Assembly (NCBI GenBank): GCA_025331565.1
Contig: JAFREQ010000069.1
Location: 1,430,001 to 1,494,000 of the forward strand
Direction of reading: 5' to 3'
DNA length: 64,000 nt
DNA from: Holacanthus passer
Lineage: Eukaryota > Chordata > Actinopteri > Pomacanthidae
Position numbers and translations under genes: made by a program. Of the stretch, positions 35,985 to 47,981 are shown piece by piece. The notes under the pieces were generated by a model that worked only from the letters and a program-made list of their open reading frames with translations, did not search any database and was not told where the DNA came from. Position 1 is the stretch's first letter. The number at the start of each line of letters is the position of its first letter.

Positions 35985-36071
35985 CTTCTTGCAGCTCCGA
36001 CCAAAGCTCCCCTATGACATTTTCCACCAAAAAGGTGCGACTCTGCCGGTTGCGCCGAACATGCTCCTTAG
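35985..36071 (-). CDS. hspa12a: hspa12a coding exon
   Basis: An 87-bp exon encoding residues 263-290, KEHVRRNRQSRTFLVENVIG and ELWSELQE, with codons split CAA|G-CT upstream and G|GT downstream. The acceptor is aacaaccag and the donor gtagag; the donor is a slightly weak consensus. The frame and the similarity to the HSPA12A family leave little doubt. Confidence 0.95.
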
Positions 36072-37901
36072 CTGGTTGTTAACAGAGAGAGAATGTTCTG
36101 GTGAGTGTGATGAAGGCGTGAAGCTCTGCTGTGTGAAGCTGTGTGGCTCATATATAGTGGTATGTGAGCAAGCGGCAGGCTGAGATGCACATGTCTACAC
36201 AGTGAGCAAGACTGATCCCTGTAGAATTGTGATCAAACTAACTGAACTACTTAATTTAAACAAGTAATAAATAGATCATTTACCCGTTCAACACATATAC
36301 CTGTATATATAGTATATGCCAGTAAAACGATGTAATCAATGCCTCTCGGACTCTCTGTCACAACAGTGTGACCAATCATGTTGCTCACAGTGAGAACATG
36401 CAGGGAAAGTGATGTGGTTTAAAAAGTGATAAAACATCAAGACTTCATAAAGACACAGGTGCTCGCACCCTAAACATTAAACAAGAACCTTGTGTTTTCA
36501 AAAATCTTAATTTAAACCTCTAAGTCTGATTGAAATAATAAATCTGACTTTCTACAGAAAACCATGCCAAGAAAGCAGCTTGACAGGAACATCGACACAG
36601 CAGTTCGACAATTCTACATTCATGCTCCATGGATGGGACGGAAAATACATACAGGCAACTGCACCAGTTTTTACTGTAAAATTGGATTAGAAAAACTTTT
36701 TTACCAGAAAAGATTTTCTAAACACTTCTAAAAAAAAGAATCATGTTTTTACCGATCGAACAACCACAGTCTACTACTACAGGCTATTTAACCTGTAGGA
36801 CAGTGAAGCCATGTGACCTGAGGTTGACTAGTGAACAGCAGGAAGAGCTAGTGGAAGTAAAAGTCAGAGGGACATGTCCTCCTACACAGAGGAAACAATA
36901 CAGAGAAGGAAGGACAACTCTCTAGCTCTCATTAGCTTTGCAAAGGGCATGAGAGAGGTCTACAGTTAACATTACTTCAGCCAAGATTCCAACAACATCA
37001 TATAAATACACAACCGTTACCTGAGAATGATTTTCAATAGTGTGGTTTTATTACAAAATGATACAATAAAAAATATCTGTCACTGAAAATGTATCCCTAT
37101 ACAATTAATATACTGCACAGTACAAAGTAATATCAGCCAGAAAATCTTTGTCTAAGAGGATACATTAAATGACAGATGTAACATTTGCAGTAAAACATAT
37201 CACGTAGAGGATGCTTCAGTGGGAACGCCAATTATGGGTCAAAAGGAAACAGCAGCAGTAGGTGCAAAGTTAACTGTTCCTATAATGTTCCTGACAACAT
37301 CTAAAGGCTGGACTTTCCCTCACATCCTTGCTAACTGTAGCCTTTTGACATATAAATCAGACAGTTAAGACTGACGGAATAATGTACAGTATCATTTTCC
37401 GATCTTGGGGTCAGGACTCCATGTCGTGTCTTTTAATATTCAAATAGTTCTAGCTGAAAATAGAATTTTTGATCAGTAGATATTAAGGTATAAACTGAAT
37501 TGAAAAGTTTCATTTAAATTAGAAAAATATAACATTGGGTTAAAAAGAAATGGCTTAACTATGTTGCAAGGTCCCAAGAACTTCATGAACCTTAACGAGA
37601 CCGCACATGACAAAACGTGGTGCTCAGTTCAGTTGTATTTGCAGCAAAGGCAGCAGGCCTTTGGGTGATGCTTGGTAAATTGTCCAATTACCAAAAAGTT
37701 TGACTGGGTGATTGAACCATTCTACTGTGATGTGATCTCCATGGTCAAAGCAATGAGCACCATCTGAGGGGCCATGTAATTGGGGGTTTTGGAGTAAAAT
37801 GGATTACACAAAGGTAACAATGTATGCTTTAAAACTGGTCTTAGTACTGTCATTTACATGAAATCAAAGTATCTGTTTGTTTGAAGTGATGGATGATGTG
37901 T

Positions 37902-37945
37902 GAATTTCCCCACGGTGGGACGAATAAAGGTTTATCTTATCTATC
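37902..37945 (+). repeat. CR1/Rex1-like LINE 3' tail fragment
   Basis: AATTTCCCCACGGTGGGACG followed by AATAAAGGTTTATCTTATCTA is the 3' terminus of the LINE found complete at 19682-23250, here on the + strand and severely truncated. Confidence 0.75.
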
Positions 37946-38319
37946 TGTCTGTACCCTTGCTGACAATCACTTCAGCAGAACCATCTCAATATTGGGCTTA
38001 AGGTGTTTATTGTGAACTAAAATGCTTTTCCCAAGTCTTCATTATAGTCCATGTCTGCCATTAAAAAAATCCAATGGCAAAGAATTTTTCATTTTAGACA
38101 GCTGGGGTTGTGAAAATGTTGAAACCTAAAATTGGGCTATAGAAGCAAAAGAAGTTGGGGGGAACATCTACAGACAATTTTGGCCCAAAATAATAAGACC
38201 ACAGGCAATATAATAAGTGGATGGGGTTTCCAGGTTAAAAAGCAAAGCCAATGTGGGAGTGCCTTAATCCATTCACACACACACAAACACACGCACATAT
38301 CCCAAAAGCATTCTTTCTA

Positions 38320-38733
38320 ATGGCCAGCAGGGGGTGACTGCACTGGTTGCAAAAAGAAAAACATATAGGAAAAATGACCTACTTCTCATTTGATTTATTA
38401 CCTCAGTAAACATTTTCCTGATGAGTTTATGGTCTCAGTTGCTAGTTGCAAGTCTTCTTCAATACACCATGATGTTAATTTCATAAAGTATAATCCTAAT
38501 TCGAGTAAAGTAGTCAATAAAGCTGGGTATATTTTGGGTTAAGGATAGAAGTGTAGCAATGCGACTCTATTTCAGCTCCACCCTCTCATCCAAATATGGT
38601 CACTACTGGTTCCAAAAAAACCCCAAGATAGCAACGTCCATAATGGCAAACTCTAGGCATCAAAACAGCAGTCCACAAACCAACGGGTGACATGAGCGCG
38701 ACTCTGTCCACTATCCATTATACAGTCTATGAT
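38320..38733 (+). repeat. common teleost interspersed repeat
   Basis: The copy starts near ATGGCCAGCAGGGGGTGACT and passes through GGTTGCAAAAAGAA, TGATTTATTACCTCAGTAAA and AACAGCAGTCCACAAACCAA. It ends near TATACAGTCTATG. I recognise the whole order as a frequent fish repeat. It is non-coding. Its first bases resemble a CTCF core motif with one mismatch. Confidence 0.7.
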
Positions 38734-39728
38734 TATTATTTGCAGGGAATAATAATATTAGCAGTTCAGCACTTAGCACTAGAACACCAGGGGAGTCAAA
38801 GACAAGCTTTCATGGCTTTATTCCAAGGGCAAACTCGTGTACACGTGTATTTTTTGGCCTGATGGCTGAGCTTCAGGAAAGGCCAGAGGTCACTAAGTTA
38901 TTAGAACTGATCCTATGGGATCTACAGCATAGTTTTTTATGTCAGTCTGGCCTGTAGCTGTAGGGAAATCTTGCTCTGGACCAAAGCGCAACTAGGACAC
39001 ATAGGTTAACCAGCTGACATTACGCATATTATAATATAAATAGATCAGAAATATAATATCACTCTTCTTATTCATGTTATGAGGCTCCTGATTTTCTGTA
39101 TTCAAATGTAGCAGTGATAATCGTGTCCAATCTAAAGTCCAATTATGTTACGCTGTTATTTTACCAGTGATTACAGCAGAAATATGAAGTACCATAGATT
39201 ATATTGCAACTTTATAAAATTCTAAGGTATTAAGTAGTTTTAAGTTATTGCGGACAACAAAGAGACAACAGTGTTAACAACAGTCAAAAAGCCAGACCAA
39301 ACCAATGAAAACATCAACACAGCAAATTAATAGAAATACAAAGCACAGAGATCTGAAGATGTCTGCTGTAGATGGTGCATGCATGTTCCTTGAGACTACA
39401 AGGAGATCTAGAGTTGCAGGAGGTCTGAGATGTAACAAGGTGTCCAGCATAAAGGACCTTGGAACCATACAATAAATCCTACATGTCTATTCTCTTGGAG
39501 CCATTAGAGGGAGGACAGGAAAAGTTTAAATTTAGTTCTTCAGCCATAGTTCCTTGGGCCAAAAAGTCCCTGTTTGTGAGGTAGCCCATGGAAATACTGA
39601 GGTTTGGAGTAACATTACAGATGGTTCAAAGACAAACCTCATTGCTGCTGTAAACCTTAATTCACACACCCACTGGCTGTCTAAATATGAGAGATGGACA
39701 TTTCTTGTAATCCTATTTGTCATTTAAT

Positions 39729-39759
<31 letters not shown>

Positions 39760-39790
39760 AGATGTACTTTATTTGTCCCAAACTGGGAAA
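39729..39790. repeat. GATA microsatellite joined to a LINE-like tail
   Basis: TATA and GATA units run directly into GTACTTTATTTGTCCCAAAC and GGGAAATTC, the kind of 3' terminus seen in fish LINEs and their SINEs in - orientation. Confidence 0.7.
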
Positions 39791-40905
39791 TTCTTTAATT
39801 CTTTATATGTGGTGGAAATGAAAGTTCCTTGGTTCCTTGGGTTGCATAGTGACTGAAAGAATTTTCACACGGAGGTGCTTTTCCTATGAAACACCATCAA
39901 CGGCTTTCAACATGAGCAAACACAATCATATCTGAGGGAACAGAAGAGAAGAAATGAATGCATGCTTAAGGTTACTTTTACTTTGGATAACAAAAACTGA
40001 CCTGTTGTACCTGGATATATCTTGTTTGCATGCAAGTGAATGATATATTGTGGTTGTCTTTACAGACAAGAAAAGGAACCTTGTCAATCCACAGTGTTGA
40101 TAGTGGTTATGAACAAATCTTTGAAGGAAAAAAGGAAGGAGTGGGTATTTGCTGTTGCTGCTTCACATGCTGGGAAATAACATCTGTCAGTTTGGGTTTA
40201 GCTTTGAACCATTATATCTATATGTTTTTACATTGCTAAAATGGTGTGATTTTAAATTTACAGTTTCTGTGTTAACCACTACCACAACTATTTGCATTTG
40301 TCTGATAAAACAAATGCACATCGGTTTAATGTCAATGTTGTTGAGGTTAATTGGTAGTTACTGCATTTGTAGTTGTCATAGCTGAGAACCGACATCAACA
40401 TCAACATTGATTATATTACAGTGCCCAATTTTGTCCAAGCTGTCTACTGATGTCTTGAAACTCATCACAGCACCAAAAACAACATTAACATTGAGTTGGG
40501 AGGAAATCTGGGCCTTATACTAAAATCAGAGATATGAATAATTTACTATTGAACGTCTCATTATAAGTCAAGGTATGCTTTGTGTATGGAGGAATTTCAG
40601 AAAAGAAGCAAAAGCAAGTTGAAATGTGATGTTGGAAAGAACTAAAATGTAATGTGCCTTTGAACACTCATGCATTTCCTGTCTGAATTTAAAAAGAAAG
40701 CATGTTTACCAGGAGAAACTATGGAAGAAAAAACATTCAACAGGAGGAAAAACAGTATGTTACAACATCAATACTAATTGATTGAACTGTACATGGGTGT
40801 GCATTATTAATGATGAATGAAGCTTGAAGTCTGAGGTGATAGATAGCATATGAAAGCATCAACATGGAATTTGACCAACTTGATGTCTGTGTTGATAGGA
40901 TGTAC

Positions 40906-41077
40906 CTTGGATCATTCCGCTGCCCACGTTGTCAGTGGGGCTGAAGCCATTCTGGGTGGTCTGGGTGCCCAGGTCCATCATCTGGTGGAGGCGGAGCTTG
41001 CGGCAATAAATTGAGGCTGCCTCTGGTTCTAAGGAGATGATCAGCTGCTCTGGGTTTTCACGGGACACCAGACCAGA
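40906..41077 (-). CDS. hspa12a: hspa12a coding exon
   Basis: This exon encodes residues 205-261, including ENPEQLIISLEPEAASIYCR and KLRLHQMM, and ends QNGFSPTDNVGSGMIQ. The acceptor is tttgcgtag and the donor gtacatc. The 'LEPEAASIYC' block is the HSPA12 counterpart of the HSP70 segment linking the two lobes of the ATPase domain. An old LINE fragment starts directly upstream of the acceptor. Confidence 0.97.
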
Positions 41078-41089
41078 CTACGCAAAGGT

Positions 41090-41585
41090 GGAACACAGAG
41101 AGGAAAAAACACTTTTGACTTTTAATATAAACTTTTCTTGATTCATAAGAAAAATATTCATAATGGCACTTCCCGTACCAAGAAATCAAACAAAAGGTTA
41201 AAATGGACTCAATAAAGGATTTGTAACATAAAGCTATCAGTGTCTTGTCCATATTAAAAGTATTCACTCTGCGAAGAAAGGAAAGTCTCTGCAGACCCTT
41301 TCTGCAAATAACAGAAATGTCAAGGTCATGGTTCAAGTTCTTGTCAAGTTCTGTTCCCAAGTACTTGTAGCACTCCATCATCTCAACAAATGAGCCTTTG
41401 GGTGAGAGGTTTTCCTGAAATCAATGGCCATGTCCTTGGTTTTGTGAACATTTTACATTTCAGGAAGTGGTTGTCACACCACTCTACAAAACCCATGATA
41501 GACCTCTCCATCCTGCAGAAGACTGGTTAAAACAGTGTCATCTGCGAACTTCAGTAGATACCTGTCAACATAGGTACTCCTCCAG
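41090..41585 (-). pseudogene. CR1/Rex1-like LINE reverse transcriptase fragment
   Basis: On the - strand, fragments LLKFADDTVL (RT motif C), NVHKTKDMAIDFRK and YKYLGTELDKNLNHDLD can be read with frame breaks. They are followed by an open frame 41381-41058 with RKGLQRLSFLRRVNTFNMDK and FIESILTFCLISWYG. This is the thumb region of a non-LTR RT of the CR1/Rex1 type, older and different from the element at 19.7-23.2 kb. Confidence 0.75.
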
Positions 41586-41588
41586 TCA

Positions 41589-43270
41589 TTTGTATTGAAC
41601 CAGAATGCCGAGGTCCCAAGTCCAAGTCCAGCCGCCAATCCGCGCCTTCATGGATGACCTGACGGTGACCACCAAGTCAGTGCCTGGAGGCAGATGGATC
41701 CTGAAGGGGCTTGAGAGACTGATGGGTTGGGCCAGGATGTCATTCAGGCCAACAAAATCAAGATCCCTGGTGCTGAAAAAGGGCAGAGTGGCAGACAAGT
41801 TCTGCTTCTCCATCGCTGGAGCACCAATCCCAACCATCTCAGAGAAGCCTGATAAAGAGCTTGGGGAAGTTCTTTGACAGCAGCCTCAGGGACACAGCTT
41901 CCATCAAGAGCACCTGTGATGAGCTGGAGGGATGGCTAAAGGTTGTTGACAAATCTGGCCTACCCGGAAAATTCAAGGCGTGGATTTATCAACATGGGAT
42001 TCTGCCAATGATACTGTGGCCACTGCTCCTCTTTGAGTTTCTGATCACCACCATCGCAGATCCTGAGGAGATGGTTAGGACTGCGGAGGAGTCTGAGCAA
42101 CATCGTCCTCTATGGAAACACCTGCAAGCTGACACTCTCCTTGAAATCCATTGAGGAGGAGTTCAAAGTCCTGTGAGCAAGGGAGGTGCTGCAACTCCGC
42201 GAGTCAGCAGACCTCAAAGTCTCTGGGGCCAGGGTAGCAGTCAAGACCGGCAGGAAGTGGAGAGCAGAGGCTGCAGTGGAGCAGGCAGAGGTAATGCTAT
42301 GTCATGGAGTCCTGGTGGGAACTGTGGCCAGAGGAAGAGCTGGACTGGGAACCAGCGCACCCCCTCGTTTTGATAAGGCCTGAGGGAAGGAATGGAGGCA
42401 GCTTGTCCAGAATGAGGTAAGAGCAGCAGTTGAGGAGGAGCGGTCCAGTAGAGCAGTGGGAATGAGACATCAAGGTACCCGGACTAGATGGGAGCAAGCG
42501 ATCGAGAAAAAGATCACGTGGACAGACCTCTGGCGGGCTGAGCCACACCGCATCAAGTTCCTAGTCCAGGCTGTCCACGATGTCCTTCCCAGCCCATCCG
42601 ACCTGCACTGCTGGGACTTGGCCAACTCACCAGCATGCGTGCTTTGCAAGAAGAAAGGGACCCTTGAGCACATACTGAGTTGCTGCCCAAAAGCTCTGGG
42701 AGAAGGCTGACAGACGGCGACATGACCAGGTGCTCAAGACCATCGCAGAGAACATCTGTAGTGCCATCACCATCTGTCGGAAGTCAAGACCCATGAAGTA
42801 TAACATCAACTAACAATAACAATCAGAGCCTGGGAGAAGCCAAGAACAACATCAAGAGCAGCACCAGGGCTTCTCAACACTGCACAGGACTGGCAGTTGT
42901 CAGTGGATCTGTGCAGCAGACTCAAGTTCCCCCAGCACGTTGCTGACATTGTCCTGGTGTCAGAGGCAACAAAAACCCATGAGCTCACTGTGCCATGGGA
43001 GGAGCGCATGGAGGAGGCCTTTGAGCGGAAGAGGGAGAAGTATGACAGCCAGGTGAAGGACTGCCACAGCCAAGGCTGGAAGGCAAGGTGCATGCCTGTG
43101 GAGGTCGGGTGCAGAGGTTTTGCAGGGCAGTCCCTCTGCACAGTGTACACTGCACTCGGCATTACAGGTGAGAGGAGAAGGAGGGCCATCTACAGCAGCA
43201 CAGAGGCAGCAGAAAAAAGCCTCTAGATGGCTCTGGATAAAGAGAGCAGATCCGTGGCCAAACGTCTTCA
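41589..43270 (+). pseudogene. RLE-type (R2/HERO-like) LINE fragment, 5'-truncated
   Basis: Several + strand frames together form the C-terminal half of a LINE protein of the type with a restriction-like endonuclease. They read, in order: an RT motif region IRAFMDDLTVTTKSV (41.64 kb, MDD in place of YADD), RPTKSRSLVLKKGRVADKF, LPGKFKAWIYQHGILPMILW (41.97 kb), and the cysteine-histidine motif CVLCKKKGTLEHILSCC (42.63 kb). The endonuclease-like block follows, with DIVLVSEATK and ELTVPWEERMEEAFERKREK (42.95 kb) and VEVGCRGFAG. Stops and small indels separate the frames. The 5' half, with the N-terminal fingers, is missing. Confidence 0.78.
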
Positions 43271-44094
43271 TCCTTATTGGGTCAGTGCCACAACTCTATG
43301 GTCATTGGGCTCTTTTGGGTATTTGTTCTTGGCCACAGGCACAACTTTTGCAGCTGTATAAGAGGTCGCCAGTTTACTTCTAAAATATGATAATGTTGTT
43401 TGGGACACAGGAGTTGTGTGATATGAAAATAATACAGTATTCTGACTCTTGTAAATGCATTAATACAGACTGCTGATTCACAAAAAAACTAAGTCAGGCA
43501 TGCCACTATGACAGACACATGTACAAAAAACCCTGCATGAATTGAAGAGGTATCAAAGAGTTATGGATATCTGCAATTCAAATTGCTGTGATAGAGGAGA
43601 AAGCTGCAGAAGAAGAGACCACTCTTCTGGTCAAACTTGAACCCAGAGAGATTACTTTGATACGTTTACAAGTTAACTGTAGACATTATTTGAGAAACAG
43701 CATTTTGATTAGTTAAAGAGGGTGTCGTTCAATAAGCTGATCAAGTTACTAATGTAAATTTAGCTCATATATAATTTAAATTTAATAATTAAAGGTTATT
43801 TATGGTACACTGGTCTGTATGCCAGTGTTAAACAGCATGTTTGATCAGTGTAATTATGTCATTCTGTCATGTTCAAATGAAGGCTGCAGCAAGGTGCTCC
43901 CAAGAGCATGTATGCTCCCCTGGAAAAAAATTTGGCTGCAAAAGCCCAAATTTCCTTCTTTAATTCTGGAATCCTCAGTATTAAAAGGGCAGAGCAAACA
44001 CCTGAGCAGGTGTAAGCTGAGTGGAGAGTCTTACCCTCATTGCTTCTGGAAATGCTCCTCTAACAGCAGATGGGCTACTGTGTAAGGACAATTT

Positions 44095-44400
44095 TCTTTC
44101 ATCTGTCTGGCTCTGTGGATCTGCCTGGGTCTGCTGTTGCCCTGCCTGACTCTGTGGATCTGCCTGGTTCTGCTGTGGACCTGCCTGGGTCTGCTGTGGA
44201 CCTGCATGGTTCTTCCTTTGCCCTGTCTGGCTCTGTGGACCTGCCTGGGTCTGCTGTGGACCTGCCTGGGTCTGCTGTTGCCCTGTCTGGCTCTGTGGAC
44301 CTGGGTCTGCTGTGGACCTGCATGGTTCTTCTGTTGCCCTGCCTGTTCTGTGGACCTGCCTGGGTCTGTTCTGGAGTTGCATGGTTCTGATGTTGCAATG
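44095..44400. repeat. GC-rich minisatellite
   Basis: Units of about 21 bases (GACCTGCCTGGGTCTGCTGTG) alternate with variants (GACCTGCATGGTTCTTC and CCCTGTCTGGCTCTGTG), giving a higher-order period near 60 bases over about 300 bp. Both strands stay open (Gln/Ala/Gly/Pro-rich on -, Leu/Cys/Val-rich on +). That follows from unit lengths often divisible by three and from the lack of A/T, and is not evidence of a gene. Confidence 0.88.
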
Positions 44401-45768
44401 TCTGATTTGTCTACCTGCTCTACAAAACAAAAACATGTTTGTCTGGTACATGTATCAGGGATCTAAAACTAAATCACATACTGCATCAGTAAAATAACTA
44501 GTAGTATTGCTCATTTCCATTTAACATGGCATCAGTTATAAACTTGCATATTTTTCACAATAATCAAAGTTAAAACCAATTCAAAACTTTAATTAGCATC
44601 AGTCCATAATCCTGTCAAAGTGTGTTGATTTCCACTACTCTCTAGCTTCCTTTTGAGTGAAACCTTTCCTCTCCCCTTTCCTCTCTATTGACATGCTCCA
44701 CATCTATGGGCAGTAAACAGGTATGATTTAAACATGAACATTCACTTTGTTAGACACAAAGAAGGGGAGTTATATGAGACACAGACAAGTGAGAACCATT
44801 AGCTGTGATATAAAAAGCCACAATTCTGTAATCTGATTAATAGCTGCTGTTGAGAAATGAGACACAACAGAAAGCACAGTTTTTTACATTACAGCTGTCA
44901 AATTGTTAGAAATTCTTTTTTCTTTCTTTATAATGTTTAAATTATTGGTAGGCTTCTTTGAACATCCCATGAAGCTGTCTGAGAAAGAGAGAGGAGCAAG
45001 AGAAGAAATGGTGCTTGGGGTTTTGAATGGATCAAAAGAGAAAAGGCTTTGGGTTGTGTCATGGCCTCAGGATAACTAACGGATGATGTGATCAGAGGAT
45101 GAGGAAAAACTGTGGTTGCACATAGGTTGCTGTTCACTCGTTTTCTCCCTCCCTCTGTCCTCTGTGAACAGCCAATCAAATCAGATCAGATTCACACTGT
45201 CTGATGCTGAGTCACTGCCAACGCCCAGCTTTCCCTCTGCTCACTTCCTTTCCACATCTGTGTTGTACTCACATCCTCTGTCAGCTTGTCCCTCCATCCC
45301 TGCCTCCAGTCCACTGCAGATAACAGCTAAATCAAATCAGTGATCACATCAATCCTGGTCGCCGCACAGGCAAACTGTTAAAAAAACCACGTCATTTTCT
45401 TCTTTCAGTCTCTGTAGTTCTCCTTCCTTGCTTCCTCTCGTTCTTCTTTCCTCTGTATTTAAATTGTGTCTCTGTATTGATGAATCTCTGACTCCCTCCC
45501 TATGTCCTCTACCACAGTCTGTAGGTCACTGTGTGTTTAAATGTGTATGTGTATGTGTATGGCAGATATAAATCACATATGACTGCGGATCTTGATTACT
45601 GTGTAGCACTGCAGCAGCCCTGAGCATAATTTTAACTAGCCATCATTATTAGATCCTGTCTTCAGCTATTCTCATTATATCGTTGATCGATTTGGAATCA
45701 GTCATTTGTATGCTGGAGTCTGGAAATAAATGTCAGTGTACACATGTGAATGAAGCTAATCAGCTTAC

Positions 45769-45885
45769 CTTATAGGCAGCTTCCCTCATGAACTGCTTTG
45801 CAGGCATCTTCCAAATGGCAGGAACAGTGATCACCCATCTCACATCACTGTTGTCAAACTCGCCACCTGTCTGATCACTAAGCTC
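45769..45885 (-). CDS. hspa12a: hspa12a coding exon
   Basis: A 117-bp phase-0 exon encoding residues 166-204: ELSDQTGGEFDNSDVRWVIT, VPAIWKMPAKQFMREAAYK. The block VRWVITVPAIW is the HSPA12 version of the HSP70 'VITVPAYF' stretch. The acceptor is ccttctgcag and the donor gtaagc. Confidence 0.97.
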
Positions 45886-46268
45886 CTGCAGAAGGAAAAG
45901 TCAAACACAACCAACAGGTAAGAAAACTCATGGGCAGGCTTAGTGTAACACTGAGGGCTCAGATCATTGGGGGAAAGTGTTGTAAAATTCATAAACAAGA
46001 GCTACAGGGTCTGGTTTATTGCTTATGCTTGTCCTTTACTACTCATCCCCTGTTGATGAACTACACCCTCACTTCATTATGTCACAAAGTATAACCTGTA
46101 CTAGTCTGACTATGTATTTTGAATAGTATATTTAAACAAATCATTGCAATAAACTTGATTGGCTCCAGGGTTCATGTTGGGATTGAGCCCAAATTCTACA
46201 GAATGTAGATACTTTAAAATAATGAAAAAAAAATCCATTGTGTATGAAAAACAACAGAAGTATGTTAC

Positions 46269-46373
46269 CTTTAGTGCTTGCTCCTTAAAGAAGGCCAATG
46301 CATATGCAAAGATATCCAGAGCTTTCACTCGCTTGCCATTGGCTGCATGGAGGTCTGTGTCGATGGACAGATT
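46269..46373 (-). CDS. hspa12a: hspa12a coding exon
   Basis: A 105-bp phase-0 exon encoding residues 131-165: NLSIDTDLHAANGKRVKALD and IFAYALAFFKEQALK. The acceptor is ctgcaatcag and the donor gtaac. The segment fits the helix that precedes the 'VRWVITVPAIW' strand in family members. Confidence 0.96.
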
Positions 46374-47794
46374 CTGATTGCAGGGAGAAAATGTCAAAGT
46401 TAGAGCTTAATGAAGGGCATAAAATCAAAACACTGCAAGAGTACATAGACTTTTCCATCATATGATGAAGAGATACGAGGTCTAGATTTCCAACATACTG
46501 CTGTGTCACTGCTCATTAATTATTTTTGCCCTAGTTGCAGGGCCAAAAGATGTTGATTTTGGTCAGTCAGTTGGCCACCAAATCATTGGTCCAAAACTAA
46601 AGTCAAAGTCAAAACAGTGTAACTCAACAGCCAGACTGCCATAAAATGTTTATAGTCACCAGAGGGTGATTCCTAATGGTTATGGTGACCCACTGACCTT
46701 TCCTCTAGCTTCACCATCAACCATAAGAATACGTCTTGTGTTTTTTTCTATTTTTCTTGTCATCAACAAATCTCTTGAAAAAACAAAAACAACCATGTGT
46801 TAGTGCATCTCTCAATATTCTCTGACTTCAGACCTACTCTCTCTGTGGCTATGAGCTCCAGGCCCCTCAGTAATTTCCATAACTGCAATGTGTGTGTTCA
46901 TGGTAATGAAGGAATATGGGAGGAATATGATATGTCAGGCTTTGAATACACACACAATACTTGATAGCAGGATCTATTAATTGTTGATGGGGGTTGTTGA
47001 CAATAAAATAAATAAAATATTGCCTGCCTTAAACTTTCAGAGTCAACTTTGCTCAGAAGAGATTTCATGACACAAGTGTCAAGAAATTTGCTGATCCTGT
47101 AACTCTTCCCCTCTTGCAACCCTCAAGAAAAAACACATTTTTATTCTTTCCATTTCTATAATGGTAGCATAATTGCAAATATGTGCAGTTGTCGATTCTT
47201 TCCATTTTCAACTTAAGGTTGTAATGAACACAGAAGCATCTATGGGCTTGAGCTTGTCTGCTAACATAGTGCTTTAATCCTACTAGCATGCCTGTTCAAA
47301 ACACCACATAGAGGCGTACTGCTGATGGTAACAGCATTGTCCAGATAATGTCCTGCACAGAATTATGGGCAGAAAAGGACCCAGACCCAACAGCCACCGG
47401 CAGAAATCCCTTCTGCATGGCAAGTAATAGAAATGGACAGCAGTGTGATGCAGTATCAACTCTGGCTCACCAAACTGCAAGACAATACATAACATCAGCC
47501 CAGTAAGTGATGAGGATGAATGTGCTTGTACTGCTGCTTACAAGAAGAGTAAGCCAGAGAACTGTTTTTTTTTTTTAAAATTTATTTATTTTAATCCCTT
47601 TATTAGTCCCACAATGGGGACATTTCCATTCATTCTGCCACAAGAAGGCGCCAACACGCAGGTGCGTGAGCATACCATGGCCTGGAATCGAGTTCGGGTC
47701 TCGGCGGTGAGAGCACCGAATCCTAACCACTGGACCACCACACAGGGCATGTGCATTTCTTCACTGTGTGATTACAGAATGTTTGTGTCCTTAC
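46374..47794 (-). other. hspa12a intron
   Basis: A 1.4-kb AT-rich intron. Its only recognisable element is the SINE at 47562-47745, close to the donor of the upstream exon. Confidence 0.85.
47562..47745 (-). repeat. tRNA-Glu-derived SINE, copy 2, with LINE-like tail
   Basis: The - strand head (47744 to about 47675) is tRNA-Glu-like, with AGTGGTTAGGATTCGG and the B box region GAACTCGATTCC. The body contains GCGTGTTGGCGCC and the 3' part reads AAATGTCCCCATTGTGGGAC then TAATAAAGGGATTA and an A/T-rich end. The tail closely resembles the 3' terminus of the CR1/Rex1-like LINE at 19682-23250, which suggests that SINE and LINE share mobilisation machinery. Confidence 0.82.
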
Positions 47795-47981
47795 TGCAGT
47801 GGTGTGGAGCTTCATTTTGAATTTTTCCAGGTAGAGCCAGTGTTTGGAATCGCTAGGGTCCAGGTCATGGTAGAAGTCACGGGCTGCATAGCCAAAACTG
47901 TGAAACTTCCTGTCTGGAGTCAACAGGATTGTGGTTGGAGTCTTCTGATTGGACACACCAGGGTCTCCGCCTTCCCAACGC
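47795..47981 (-). CDS. hspa12a: hspa12a coding exon
   Basis: This exon completes an Arg codon (AG|G) and encodes residues 69-130: RWEGGDPGVSNQKTPTTILL, TPDRKFHSFGYAARDFYHDL and YLEKFKMKLHTTA. It is nearly invariant in vertebrate HSPA12A as I recall it. The acceptor is gtctcctcccag and the donor gtaagg. Confidence 0.97.

Larger units (their letters stand above)
36072..40905 (-). other. hspa12a intron
   Basis: A 4.8-kb intron. It holds a LINE tail (37902-37945), a common teleost repeat (38320-38733) and a GATA/LINE-tail fragment (39729-39790). The rest is AT-rich with no recognisable coding or RNA feature. Confidence 0.85.
41078..45768 (-). other. hspa12a intron with LINE fragments and a minisatellite
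   Basis: A 4.7-kb intron carrying a CR1/Rex1-like fragment (41090-41585, - strand), an RLE-type LINE fragment (41589-43270, + strand) and a minisatellite (44095-44400). From 44.4 to 45.77 kb I see no structure. Confidence 0.85.

Noticed and set aside
44070..44466. Gln/Ala/Gly/Pro-rich and Cys/Leu-rich frames on both strands
   Set aside because: Minisatellite translation; no acceptor, donor or start evidence ties it to hspa12a.
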